From: a bacterium
GTDB taxonomy: Bacteria; Chloroflexota; Dormibacteria; Aeolococcales; Bog-877
Assembly: GCA_021802045.1 (NCBI GenBank)
Contig: JAKABB010000007.1
Coordinates: 1 to 54,021 of the forward strand
Reading direction: 5' to 3'
Length of the DNA: 54,021 bases
A program made the position numbers and the translations under genes. Shown piece by piece: positions 1 through 8,271 of this stretch. The notes beneath the pieces are model-generated. The model worked only from the letters and a program-made list of their open reading frames with translations. It had not been told where the DNA came from and did no database searches. How positions within the stretch are numbered: the stretch's first letter is position 1; each line of letters opens with the position of its first letter.

Positions 1-193
1 CCGCCGGGCCCGGGGCGGGCGCGGCCGCCCTGCGTGCCACCTCGGCGACCGGGTCGCCGCCGGTGCGCGGCCGCAGGACGACCGTCACCTCCACGGGGAC
101 GGCCCCGTCCTCCGGGGCCCCGGCCAGGGCGCCCGCCAGCGGGGGCCGCTCGCTGCCGGGCAGGGCGACGAACTCTTCCGGTGGCTGGGCCAT
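1..193 (-). CDS. N-terminus of a sedolisin/kumamolisin-type (S53) protease, cut by the window edge
   Basis: Read on the minus strand, an ATG at 193 follows a GGAGG ribosome site about 8 bases upstream. It opens a frame that runs off the window start (64 codons visible). The visible residues include FVALPGSERPPLAGA at the N-terminus and then VPVEVTVVLRPR. This pairing of an LPGSER box with a V.VTVVLR strand is the hallmark of the pro-kumamolisin activation domain, which is cleaved off secreted acid serine-carboxyl peptidases. The catalytic domain lies outside the window, so it cannot be checked. The gene diverges from the GNAT gene at 304. Confidence 0.72.
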   Translation of the reverse strand, partial: MAQPPEEFVALPGSERPPLAGALAGAPEDGAVPVEVTVVLRPRTGGDPVAEVARRAAAPAPGPA

Positions 194-303
194 GGCGTCC
201 TCCGTGGCAGGGCAGGGCCGGTCGCCCCAGCATCCCACAGGGCGCGGCCGCCGGGACGGGGGACGCGCCCGCTCTGGCACGATGAGCCCATGGATCTACC
301 CGG

Positions 304-1086
304 GTGCTGAGGCCAGCCCGCGCGCTGGAGCGGGCCATGGCCTTCGAGCACGCCGTGGCCCGGCGCTCCGCCACCCAGGTCCTCCCCGCCACGGGCGGCT
401 TCGCCGTCCTGCACGCGGACTTCCCCCTCTCCCACGAACACAACCGGCTGGTGGTGACCGGGCCCGCTCCCGTCGATCGCGTGTTCGCGGACGCGGAGCG
501 GATCCTGGGCGGGGCCGGCCTGGCCCACCGCCGGGTCGACATCGACGACGACGCCCAGGGGGCGGCGCTCGGCACCGGTCGGCTGCCCCGGGGCTACACC
601 CACCAGGTCGACCTCTGGATGGCGCTGGACGGGGCCCCCGACCGGGAGCCGACCACCCCGGTGGAGCGGGTCCGGTACCCGGCCCTGGCCGACGCCGTGG
701 CGCGCGATTGGCGCCGGGAGCTGCCCGACGCCAGCGAGGAGGCGGTGCGGCAGCTGGTCGAACGGCGACGCGCCACCGCTCGCGCCTGCACCATGACCCA
801 CCACGTCGTCCGGCGGGCGGGGACGGTCGTGGCCCGCTGCGACCTCTACCGCCGCGGGGCCACGGCCCAGGTGGAGAACGTCGTCACCGAGCCGGAGTGG
901 CAGGGCCGCGGCTTCGCCCGGGCGGTGGTCCTGGACGCCGCCCGCGCCGCCCGGGGGCGCGGCTGCACCCTGGTCTTCCTGATCGCGGACGCCGACGACT
1001 GGCCCCAGCACCTGTACCGCCGCTGCGGCTTCCAGGCCCTCGGCCGGACCCACGCCTTCCAGCGGGTCGGCGCTCCTACCGGCTGA
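304..1086 (+). CDS. GNAT-family N-acetyltransferase
   Basis: 260 aa from a GTG start; an in-frame ATG at 337 gives an equally plausible 249 aa form. The C-terminal half carries the GNAT fold: the acetyl-CoA loop is seen in EPEWQGRGFARAVVLDAA (about residues 197-214), followed by the final strand and the LYRRCGFQALGR motif typical of the last GNAT helix. The N-terminal half (LPATGGFAVLHADFPLSHEHNRL) resembles the extra domain of an actinobacterial-type GNAT subfamily that I know only as uncharacterised. The substrate is unknown. The gene stands alone, divergent from the S53 protease gene. Confidence 0.85.
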   Translation: MLRPARALERAMAFEHAVARRSATQVLPATGGFAVLHADFPLSHEHNRLVVTGPAPVDRVFADAERILGGAGLAHRRVDIDDDAQGAALGTGRLPRGYTHQVDLWMALDGAPDREPTTPVERVRYPALADAVARDWRRELPDASEEAVRQLVERRRATARACTMTHHVVRRAGTVVARCDLYRRGATAQVENVVTEPEWQGRGFARAVVLDAARAARGRGCTLVFLIADADDWPQHLYRRCGFQALGRTHAFQRVGAPTG

Positions 1087-1470
1087 GGGCGCCGCCGCCC
1101 CCTGCGGCCCAGCCGCCTGGAGGTCGAGCTGGCCCTGGGCGCGCGTCTCTCAGCCCTCGACCCGCCCCGTCGGCCGATCCTGCTCGCCAGCATCCAGGGG
1201 TTGGCGATCCCCCACGGGGGCCCCGACCCCCAGGTCTACGTGCTCCCCGGCGAGCCGGAGTTCCGGGCCGCGCTGCGCGACCCGGCCGCGTACGGCATCG
1301 CCTTCGTCCTGGTCCCGCCGCCCGGGCCGGGGCCGGGCCCGCAGGCGGCCACCACCCGCCTCGACCCCGCCGTCTGGCGCAGCGGGGACGCCGTCGGCCG
1401 GCTGGTCCCGGCCCGCCGCACCGCGCGCGGGTGGCGCCTCTACCGGGTCGTGGCGCCTCCGCCGCCCTGA
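1087..1470 (+). pseudogene. Possible remnant of the C-terminus of a larger (membrane) protein
   Basis: Directly after the stop of the acetyltransferase the same frame stays open for 128 codons without a good start; the first usable start is TTG at 1201 (89 aa). The translation (ALGARLSALDPPRRPILLA, then YVLPGEPEFRAALRDP and GIAFVLVPPP) reads like the end of a large actinobacterial-type multi-pass membrane protein, where a YV.P...F...L.DP..YG..YLLVP pattern is common. No membrane segments or ribosome site precede it, so a gene fragment is more likely than a working short gene. Low certainty. Confidence 0.35.
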
Positions 1471-1614
1471 CCAGCGCGGAGTCCCGTCGCCGGGCGCTGC
1501 TCCGGTCACCGGGAGGGACGACGCCTGGGGTATGCTCGCCGCCTGGGTCCGCCCGTGCCCGTGCCCTCCCCGCGGGCGGAGGGTCCGGCCGCCGCTCGCG
1601 GGGAGGTGCTGACA

Positions 1615-2235
1615 GTGCCGTTTGCCACCGGCTTCGGGCTTGGGATGCTGGTGGCGGCCCAGGTGGGACCGGTCTGGCTCCTCTGCGCCCGCAGCACGCT
1701 CCGCTGGGGACCCTCGGTGGGGATGGCGATCGGGGCCGGGGCGGCGCTGGTCGACCTGGGCTACGCCGCCCTGGGGATCCTGGGGGTGTCCCGGCTCCTC
1801 CTGGTCCCCTGGCTGCAGGTGGGCCTGGGCCTCGCCGGCGCCGGGGTGCTCCTGTGGATGGGGGGCCGAACGCTGTGGGCGGCGGTGCGAGCGCGCGCGG
1901 GGGCCGAGGCGGACGACGAGGTGGCCTCCCCCCGGAGAGCCCTGGGCACGGCGCTGGCGGCCACCGCCTCCAACCCGCTCACCATCGCCTCCTGGGCCTC
2001 GATCTTCGCCGCGACCTCGATGGGTGCCCGCGCGCTCACACCGGAGGCCGCGGGGCTGCTGCTCGCCGGCGTCGGGCTTGGGAGCCTCGCCTGGTTCACC
2101 GTCCTCTCGCTGGTGGTGGGCGGGTTCCGGCGGCGGGTGGGACCGAGGGCGGTGCGGACCGCCGATGCCCTGGCCGGCTGTGGCCTCCTGGGCTTCGGTG
2201 GCGTCCTGGGCTGGCGCGCGCTGCACGCCCGGTGA
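1615..2235 (+). CDS. LysE/RhtB-family amino-acid exporter
   Basis: 206 aa from GTG at 1615, chosen because GGGGAGG lies 8 bases upstream and the hydrophobic protein begins here; the open frame extends back to 1555. Six hydrophobic segments are visible. The first has the family signature GLGMLVAAQVGPVWLLCAR, a variant of the usual PGP motif near the N-terminus, and a central ATASNPLTIASWASIF segment matches the conserved NP motif of LysE proteins. It would export an amino acid or a small derivative across the inner membrane. It is followed 109 bases later by the CoA-transferase-family gene, without clear functional coupling. Confidence 0.85.
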   Translation: MPFATGFGLGMLVAAQVGPVWLLCARSTLRWGPSVGMAIGAGAALVDLGYAALGILGVSRLLLVPWLQVGLGLAGAGVLLWMGGRTLWAAVRARAGAEADDEVASPRRALGTALAATASNPLTIASWASIFAATSMGARALTPEAAGLLLAGVGLGSLAWFTVLSLVVGGFRRRVGPRAVRTADALAGCGLLGFGGVLGWRALHAR

Positions 2236-2344
2236 CCCCCACACCGTGGCCTGAGCCGGGTCCCTCCGCCGCCTCCCGGGTCGGCTCCCCGGAGCGGGCG
2301 GCGGGCGGCGGCGGGAGGCCCAGCCCCCGGCGGGCCCGCTGACC

Positions 2345-3472
2345 GTGGGCCCCCTGGGCGGGGTGCTGGTGCTGGAGCTGGCCGCGATCGGCCCGGTGCC
2401 GTTCGCGGGGATGGTGCTGGCGGACCTGGGGGCGGAGGTGGTGCGGGTGGACCGGCCGGCGGCGCCGGCCCTGCCCTTCGCCGATGCCACCATGGGGCGG
2501 GGCAAGCGCTCGATCGCGGTCGACCTCAAGCAGCGGGCTGGCCGCGACGTCGTGCTCCGCCTGGCAGCGGGGGCGGACGTGCTGCTGGAGGGGTTCCGCC
2601 CGGGGGTCGCGGAACGGCTGGGCGTCGGCCCGCGGTCCTGCCGGCGCCGCAACCCCGGCCTGGTCTTCGGCCGCATGACGGGCTGGGGCCAGGACGGCCC
2701 GGAGGCCCAGCGCGCCGGGCACGACCTCAACTACCTGAGCCTGGCCGGCGCCCTGCACCCCATCGGGCCGGGCCGGGCTGTCCCGACCCCACCCCTCAAC
2801 TACGTCGCGGACTTCGGCGGCGGAGGCATGCTGCTGGCCCTGGGCGTGGTCAGCGCGCTGCTGGAACGCGCCCACTCCGGTCGTGGGCAGGTGGTGGATG
2901 CGGCCATGGTCGACGGGGCCGCCCTCCAGACGGCCTTCGTCCGTGAGCTGCTGGCCCGGGGCCAGTGGACCGAGGAGCGCGAGCGCAACATCCTGGACGG
3001 CGGCGCCCACTTCTACCGCACCTACGCCACCCTTGACGGGGGCTTCGTGGCGGTGGCCGCCATCGAGCCGGCGTTCTACGCCACGCTCCTGGAGCGCCTG
3101 CGCCTCGACCCGGCGGCCTGGCCCCAGTGGGAGCGCCGTCGCTGGCCCCAGCTCAGCCGGCGGCTGGCCCGGATCTTCAGCACCCGGGCCCGAGCCGAGT
3201 GGGAGGCGGTCTTCGCGGGCGCCGACGCCTGCGTGACCCCGGTGCTGACCCTCTCCGAGGCGCCGGACCACCCCCACGCCCTGGCCCGCCGGGGCTTCGT
3301 CGAGCTGGACGGGTGGCGGCAGCCCGCTCCAGCCCCGCGATTCGGCCGGACCCCCGCGCGGGTGCGCCGTCCGGCCCCCGCCCCGGGCCAGCACACCCGG
3401 CAGGTGCTGGCCAGGGGCGGCTTCTCGCCGGCCGAGATCGCCGCGCTCCGGAGCAGCGGGGCCGTCCGCTGA
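2345..3472 (+). CDS. Alpha-methylacyl-CoA racemase (CaiB/BaiF family III)
   Basis: 375 aa, GTG start. The enzyme should interconvert (R)- and (S)-2-methylacyl-CoA, a step in degrading branched fatty acids and sterol side chains. The fold signature MVLADLGAEVVRVDRP is near residues 23-38. All three active-site residues known from the mycobacterial racemase MCR fall at the same numbers: His126 in GHDLNY, Asp156 in NYVADFGGG and Glu241 in AIEPAFY. This favours racemase over a CoA-transferase, which uses a single Asp. Length is normal for the family. The gene sits alone between a LysE gene and a promoter region; its substrate is not evident from context. Confidence 0.9.
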   Translation: MGPLGGVLVLELAAIGPVPFAGMVLADLGAEVVRVDRPAAPALPFADATMGRGKRSIAVDLKQRAGRDVVLRLAAGADVLLEGFRPGVAERLGVGPRSCRRRNPGLVFGRMTGWGQDGPEAQRAGHDLNYLSLAGALHPIGPGRAVPTPPLNYVADFGGGGMLLALGVVSALLERAHSGRGQVVDAAMVDGAALQTAFVRELLARGQWTEERERNILDGGAHFYRTYATLDGGFVAVAAIEPAFYATLLERLRLDPAAWPQWERRRWPQLSRRLARIFSTRARAEWEAVFAGADACVTPVLTLSEAPDHPHALARRGFVELDGWRQPAPAPRFGRTPARVRRPAPAPGQHTRQVLARGGFSPAEIAALRSSGAVR

Positions 3473-3496
3473 GGAGCCCGCCGCGGGTTCGCGCCC

Positions 3497-3526
3497 TTGA
3501 CACCGCGGGCGTGCAGTCACCAGACT
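3497..3526 (+). promoter_or_regulatory. Sigma70-like promoter for the secreted phosphoesterase
   Basis: A perfect TTGACA (3497-3502) is followed after 18 bases by CAGACT (3521-3526). Predicted transcription start is near 3533, leaving an unusually long 5' leader of about 280 bases before the ATG at 3815. I see no gene and no recognisable riboswitch in 3473-3814, only GC-rich hairpin potential. Confidence 0.55.
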
Positions 3527-3814
3527 CCGCGGCGGCGGGCGGTGCCCTCCAAGGGACCGGGGGACGGACGGCGTCCCCGGGAGTGGGGCACGGGGACCGA
3601 CCGCCGACGGGGAGGCAGGGGGGGGCGGTGTCCAGGCACGAGCCAACGTCGAGCGCGCGGCCGTGGCGCGGGCGCGCCCCGGCCGCGGGGACCACGTCCG
3701 CGCGCTATGGCCGCCACAGCCACCCGAGCCCTGTCGCGCCGTTCGCCATCGCGACCACGCGACCCCGGTCGGAGCCGGGGCTCGTCCACGCACGCAGAGG
3801 GGAGGACTTCTGAC

Positions 3815-4987
3815 ATGCCAACGGCACCCACCCGCCCGACGGACTCGACCGCCGGCCGCGCCCCCGGGCGCTGGCGGCTCCTGCTCAGCGCCGGGGTGGC
3901 CATCGCCGCGCTGGCGCTGGCGACCCTGGCGGTCCCCGCCAGCGTCGCCGCCCAGGGCCAGGGCGATCCCGGGCACGGCACGCCCTACCCCCACATGCCG
4001 CACGTGTTCGTGATCATGATGGAGAACGCGTCCCTGGGCCAAATCATGGCGGCCGGCAACCCCAACACCACCTACATCCGCCACCTGGCCCACGCCTACG
4101 GCCTGGCCGACCAGTACTACGGCGTGACCCACACCAGCCTGCCCAACTACATGGCCGCCACCAGCGGCTCGACCTGGGGCAGCAACAACGATGACGTCGC
4201 CCAGGCGCCCTACTTCAACCACGTCAACCTGGTCGACCAGCTAGAGGCCCACGGCATCAGCTGGAAGGCCTACATGGAGTCGCTGCCGTACCCCGGGTTC
4301 AGCGGCGCTTACAGCAGGAACGGGCTCTACGCCAAGAAGCACGACCCCTTCATGCTCTACCCCGACATCTACCAGAATCGCGCCCGGGCGCGGCACGTGG
4401 TGCCCCTGCGGCAACTGAAGGCGGACCTCGCCAGCAACCACGTGCCGGCCTACTCCTGGATCAGCCCCAACCTCTGCAACGACATGCACGGCGGGGTGTA
4501 CAGCGGCTCCACGACATGCCCGTACGCGTCGTCGAAAACGGTGCCCGGGCCCGACGCCCAGCTGGAGAGCGACGGCAACGCCTTCCTGAAGAAGTGGGTC
4601 CCGGCGATCATGGACAGCCCGGCCTGGACCCAGAACTCCACGATCTTCATCACCTGGGACGAGGGCTCCTACTACAACTACTACCCGTGGAACCCCGTCA
4701 GCAGCGCCGGCTGCTGCGACAGCCCGATCATCCCCAAGCCGCAGTTCGACACCAGCAACACCAGCGGCGGTGACCTCTCCACGGGCACCGTCTACGGCGG
4801 GGGCCGGGTGCCGATGATCGTCATCGCCCGCGAGGGGGCGCGCCACTACCAGAACACCCAGCCCTACAACCACTACTCGCTCCTGCGCACCATCGAGGCC
4901 AACTTCGGCCTGGGCTACCTGCAGGACGCGGGCGACTCGCAGCAGGTGCACTCCCTGCGCGCGTTCCTCATGCCCCGCCACTCCTGA
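3815..4987 (+). CDS. Secreted phosphoesterase (acid phosphatase / phospholipase C superfamily, PF04185)
   Basis: 390 aa from ATG at 3815, preceded by GGGAGG 9 bases upstream. Residues about 20-48 form a Sec signal peptide (charged start, hydrophobic core, SVAAQG cleavage region), so the enzyme is exported. The mature part begins with HVFVIMMENASLGQIM, which holds the metal-binding Glu-Asn motif of this alkaline-phosphatase-like superfamily, then HTSLPNYMAATSG and IFITWDEG, the other conserved metal-site blocks. It should hydrolyse phosphate mono- or diesters outside the cell. It has its own promoter and is convergent with the acyl-CoA dehydrogenase gene. Confidence 0.88.
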   Translation: MPTAPTRPTDSTAGRAPGRWRLLLSAGVAIAALALATLAVPASVAAQGQGDPGHGTPYPHMPHVFVIMMENASLGQIMAAGNPNTTYIRHLAHAYGLADQYYGVTHTSLPNYMAATSGSTWGSNNDDVAQAPYFNHVNLVDQLEAHGISWKAYMESLPYPGFSGAYSRNGLYAKKHDPFMLYPDIYQNRARARHVVPLRQLKADLASNHVPAYSWISPNLCNDMHGGVYSGSTTCPYASSKTVPGPDAQLESDGNAFLKKWVPAIMDSPAWTQNSTIFITWDEGSYYNYYPWNPVSSAGCCDSPIIPKPQFDTSNTSGGDLSTGTVYGGGRVPMIVIAREGARHYQNTQPYNHYSLLRTIEANFGLGYLQDAGDSQQVHSLRAFLMPRHS

Positions 4988-5001
4988 GCAACCGCCGGGG
5001 C

Positions 5002-5025
5002 GGTCCCCCTCCCCGGAGGGGGGCC
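5002..5025. terminator. Hairpin between convergent genes
   Basis: CCCCCTCC (5005-5012) pairs with GGAGGGGG (5015-5022), extended by outer pairs to about 11 bp, in the 100 bases between the convergent phosphoesterase and acyl-CoA dehydrogenase genes. There is no T-run, so a bidirectional terminator role is inferred from position and stem strength only. Confidence 0.4.
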
Positions 5026-5088
5026 GCGTCCGGCCCGGCCGCCGGGGGGCGGGCCGGGGTCAGCCGGGGCCGCGCCGGGCCAGGCGGG

Positions 5089-6330
5089 TCATGCCTCCGG
5101 CCCGGCGTAGAGCCCGGCGGTCTCGGGGAACAGCGCCTTGACGATCTTGAACCGTGAGATGTCGACGGTGGCGTCCATGTGCAGGAAGATGGCCGCGTCC
5201 CGGAAGAGCTTCTCGATGCCGACGTCGAGCATGGCCCCGCCGCCACCGTGGAGCTCCATGGCGTGCTGGCACACCTTGAGGACCTCCTCGGAGGCGAAGA
5301 CCTTGGCCATGTTGCAGAGGGCATCGGCGTCGGGCGCCCCCGCGTCCACCGCCCGCGCGGCCTCCCGCAGCAGGCCACGGACCGCGCACAGCTTGGTCGC
5401 CATCTCAGCCAGCCGCAGCGCCACCGCCTGGTGCTTGATCAGGATCCGGCCTCCCTGCACGTAGGTCTGCACGTACGCGGCGGTCCGCTCGAAGGCGGCC
5501 ATCCCCACGCCCAGGTTCTTGGCGGCTTGGACCACCTTGCCGGGCCGGAAGTACATCCCGGCCCGGGACAGCGCGGTCCCCTCCACCAGCAGGTGGTCGG
5601 CGGGCACGGCGCAGTCCTCGAAGGCGATCTCGCCGTTGTTCATGAAGCGGCAGCCGACCGTCTCGTTGCAGCGCTGGACGATGAGGCCGGGCGTCTCGCG
5701 CGGGACCAGGAAGCTGGAGGTGCCCTGCATCATGCCCACCCCGGGGGTGGTGGTGGCGTAGACCACGTAGAGGCTGGCGTCGTAGCCGTTGCTGATGAAC
5801 TGCTTGCGCCCGTTGATGACCCAGCGGTCGTCCCGCAGGACCGCCCTGGTGTCCATGGCCGCCTCGGGCACGTTGTACGGCAGCCAGCGGTCGGAGGCGC
5901 CGCGCGGCTCAGTGAGGCAGTGCGCCAGCAGAAAGCCGGGGTCGGCCACGACCCGGGGGAACCAGCGCTCCTGCAGGTGGCGGGGGGCAACGTTGCGCAG
6001 CAGCACCGAGACCTTCCAGACCTGCACCAGCTTGTCGGCCAGCCCGGAGTCCCCGCGGGCGATCTCCTCGGCCAGGACGGCGAAGGTCTGCGCCTCCTGC
6101 CCGGGGTCGACCGGAGTGCCCCCGAACTCCTCCGGCACCCCCAGCGTTCGGATCCCGATCCGGTCGGCCGCCTCGAGGATGGCGGGCGGCAGGCGGTCCT
6201 CCGGAGTCATGCACCACTCCCGCTCCCACTCGGTGCGCAGGAAGGGGGTGACGACCTGGTCCACGAACGTCCGGCAAGTCTCCCGCATCAGCCGCTGCTC
6301 TTCGGACAGCCCGCGATCGATCATCTCCAT
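5089..6330 (-). CDS. Acyl-CoA dehydrogenase
   Basis: 413 aa from ATG at 6330, which has a GGAGGGG ribosome site; an upstream in-frame start at 6363 is less likely. FAD-dependent alpha,beta-dehydrogenation of an acyl-CoA ester. Family blocks are present: LAHCLTEPRGASD (FAD/substrate loop, near 135-147), WVINGRKQFISNG (170-182), the helical C-domain, and LHGGGGAML (360-368). At the position of the usual catalytic Glu (YEGT in MCAD) the sequence reads HMDATVD, so the base would be Asp386 unless a Glu elsewhere serves, as in isovaleryl-type enzymes. It lies about 100 bases behind the amidohydrolase and may be the last gene of the liv operon. Confidence 0.88.
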   Translation of the reverse strand: MEMIDRGLSEEQRLMRETCRTFVDQVVTPFLRTEWEREWCMTPEDRLPPAILEAADRIGIRTLGVPEEFGGTPVDPGQEAQTFAVLAEEIARGDSGLADKLVQVWKVSVLLRNVAPRHLQERWFPRVVADPGFLLAHCLTEPRGASDRWLPYNVPEAAMDTRAVLRDDRWVINGRKQFISNGYDASLYVVYATTTPGVGMMQGTSSFLVPRETPGLIVQRCNETVGCRFMNNGEIAFEDCAVPADHLLVEGTALSRAGMYFRPGKVVQAAKNLGVGMAAFERTAAYVQTYVQGGRILIKHQAVALRLAEMATKLCAVRGLLREAARAVDAGAPDADALCNMAKVFASEEVLKVCQHAMELHGGGGAMLDVGIEKLFRDAAIFLHMDATVDISRFKIVKALFPETAGLYAGPEA

Positions 6331-6430
6331 GAGCCCACCCCTCCGCCGACCAGCCCCAACCACCGCGCCGAGCCCACGGCGGCGACCCGGCGCCGGGACC
6401 GCTCCCGGCCGGCCCCCCCGGTGCGGCGGC

Positions 6431-7459
6431 TCATCGCCCCGCGCCCGCGGGGGCCAACAGCCGCTCGGCGTTGCCCCAGAGGATCAGCGCCTCCGCCTCC
6501 GGCGGCAGGCCCAGCTGACGCACCGCCTCGACGGGACGCTCGGTGCCCATGTCGAACGGACGGTCCGACCCCAGCAGGACGTGGTCGGCCCCGGCAAAGG
6601 CGACCAGGTGGGCCAGCAGGGCGGGGTCGTGGGTGACGGTGTCGAAGTGGAGGCGACGCCAGGAGCGGTCGGGTGGCTCGGCCAGGCGGGCCCGCGCCTC
6701 GGGCCGCGTGGCCCAGGCCCGACCCAACCGGCCGACGACGGCCGGCAGGGCGCCGCCGCCGTGGGCCAGCAGGATCCGCAGGCCGGGGTGCCGCTCGAGG
6801 ACCCCGGCCATGACCAGGTGCGCGGCCGTGATGGCCGTCTCCATGGGATTGGCCACCGCGTTCCACAGGTAGTACTCGCCGAACACGGGGAGGCCGAAGC
6901 CGCGCGTCGTCGGGTGCACGAACACCAGCGCCCCCCGCGCCTCCGCGGCCGCCCAGAACGGCTCCAGCCGGTCGTCTCCGAGGTACACACCGGCGGCGCT
7001 GGCCGTCACCTCGACCCCGCTCAGCCCCGAGGCCAGGACGGCCTCCAGCTCCCGGGCGGCCAGCCCGGGGTCCTGCAGCGGCACCGCCCCCAACCCGGCC
7101 AGGTGATCGCGGTCCGCGGCCACCGTGGCGGCCATGGCCTCGTTGTGCAGCCGGCACACCGCGGCAGCGGCGGCGGCGGGCTCCTCGACCGGCAGCGTCG
7201 CCACCCAGGGGGAGAGCAGGAGACGCTCCACCCCGGTGACGGCGGCCTCGGCCAGGACCACCTCCACCCGGCTCAGCTCGGCCACGACCGCGGGCATCGG
7301 CCGGCCGCGCAGCGAGACGGACAGCTGGCGGGATCCGTCGAAGGTCACAGAGGGCCGCCAGGCGTCGTCGCCGCGGGCCGCCGTCAGGCTGGGAGGGACC
7401 AGGTGGACGTGGCAGTCCGTGACCATGGAGCTGACCGCCGCGGCCGGGGGCAGGCTCAC
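6431..7459 (-). CDS. Amidohydrolase-family metal-dependent (de)carboxylase/hydrolase, ACMSD-like
   Basis: 342 aa. The HxH metal pair is in DCHVHLVPP (His17 and His19), followed by FVHPTTRGFG near 180, ILLAHGGGALP near 230 and GSDRPFDMG near 295, which supplies the last Asp. This layout is that of the aminocarboxymuconate-semialdehyde decarboxylase branch (amidohydrolase 2), which acts on ring-cleavage or aromatic-acid intermediates. The GTG start overlaps the livF stop in GTGA, implying translational coupling to the importer. An in-frame GTG/ATG-type start 12 codons later is possible. Exact substrate unknown. Confidence 0.85.
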   Translation of the reverse strand: MSLPPAAAVSSMVTDCHVHLVPPSLTAARGDDAWRPSVTFDGSRQLSVSLRGRPMPAVVAELSRVEVVLAEAAVTGVERLLLSPWVATLPVEEPAAAAAAVCRLHNEAMAATVAADRDHLAGLGAVPLQDPGLAARELEAVLASGLSGVEVTASAAGVYLGDDRLEPFWAAAEARGALVFVHPTTRGFGLPVFGEYYLWNAVANPMETAITAAHLVMAGVLERHPGLRILLAHGGGALPAVVGRLGRAWATRPEARARLAEPPDRSWRRLHFDTVTHDPALLAHLVAFAGADHVLLGSDRPFDMGTERPVEAVRQLGLPPEAEALILWGNAERLLAPAGAGR

Positions 7460-8271
7460 CCGGCCCCCCCGGCGCCCGCCGGCGCGACCGCCCCGCCCAG
7501 GTAGAGCGCGCCGATCTCCGGGTGCTCCAGGACCTCGCGACCGCTCCCCACCAGGCGGACGCGGCCGTTCTCCAGGACGACCCCGTCGGTGCTGAGCCGC
7601 AGCCCGGCCTTGGCGTTCTGCTCCACCAGCAGGATCGTCCGGCCCTGCTCGTGCATCCGCCGGACCGCGGCGAAGACCATCCGCCGGGTGCGGGGGTCCA
7701 GACCCATCGAGGGCTCGTCCAGGACCACCAGCGCGGGGTCGAGCATGAGACAGCGGGCGAACTCCACCAGGCGCTGCTGGCCGCCGGAGAGGCTGCCCGC
7801 CTTGGACCGGGCCCGCTCGGTCACCACCGGGAAGCTCTCCTGGATGGCCTGCAGGCGCCGCCGCACCTCGGTCCGGTCGCGCACGATGAAGCCCCCGCTC
7901 TCGACGTTCTCCAGGACGGTCATCTGCGGGAAGACGCTGTGGTTCTGGGGGACCTGGACGACGCCCCGGGCGAGGATCTGCCGGGGCGTCAGCCCCACCA
8001 GCGACTCGCCGCGGAATCGGATGTCCCCGGCCCGCGGGCGCAGGATGCCGCTGACGCAGGCCAGGAGAGTGGACTTGCCGGCCCCGTTGGGCCCGACGAC
8101 ACAGGTGATCCCGCCCTCGGGGACGCGGAACGAGACGCCCTTCAGCACGTCACCGCCGCCGTAGCCGGCGATGACGCCCGCGAACTCCAGTGACGCCGCC
8201 CCCCGCCCGCGGGGGTCGGCGGTGACCGCCGGGGTGGTCCCGTTGACGGTGGCGTCAGGCGGCACCGGCAC
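7456..8271 (-). CDS. livF: Branched-chain/aromatic-type ABC importer ATPase, LivF family
   Basis: 271 aa. One of the two ATPases of the importer. Walker A GPNGAGKST (near 60), signature LSGGQQRLVEFAR (near 160), Walker B LVVLDEPSMGLDP, and the H-loop position replaced in LLVEQNAKAGL as in LivF proteins. It lacks the long insert typical of LivG, and the phrase LLVEQN is diagnostic for LivF. The start overlaps the end of livG by 17 bases and its stop overlaps the amidohydrolase start, so it is mid-operon. It carries an N-terminal extension of about 25 residues, so the true start may be further in. Confidence 0.92.
   Translation of the reverse strand: MPVPPDATVNGTTPAVTADPRGRGAASLEFAGVIAGYGGGDVLKGVSFRVPEGGITCVVGPNGAGKSTLLACVSGILRPRAGDIRFRGESLVGLTPRQILARGVVQVPQNHSVFPQMTVLENVESGGFIVRDRTEVRRRLQAIQESFPVVTERARSKAGSLSGGQQRLVEFARCLMLDPALVVLDEPSMGLDPRTRRMVFAAVRRMHEQGRTILLVEQNAKAGLRLSTDGVVLENGRVRLVGSGREVLEHPEIGALYLGGAVAPAGAGGAG

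Noticed and set aside
63-2342. 759-codon open frame on the plus strand
   Set aside because: It crosses three genes in another frame, is Arg/Gly/Pro-rich and has no domain; a GC-bias shadow.
2096-4222. 708-codon open frame on the minus strand
   Set aside because: Runs antisense to the racemase and phosphoesterase genes, with low-complexity translation; a shadow frame.
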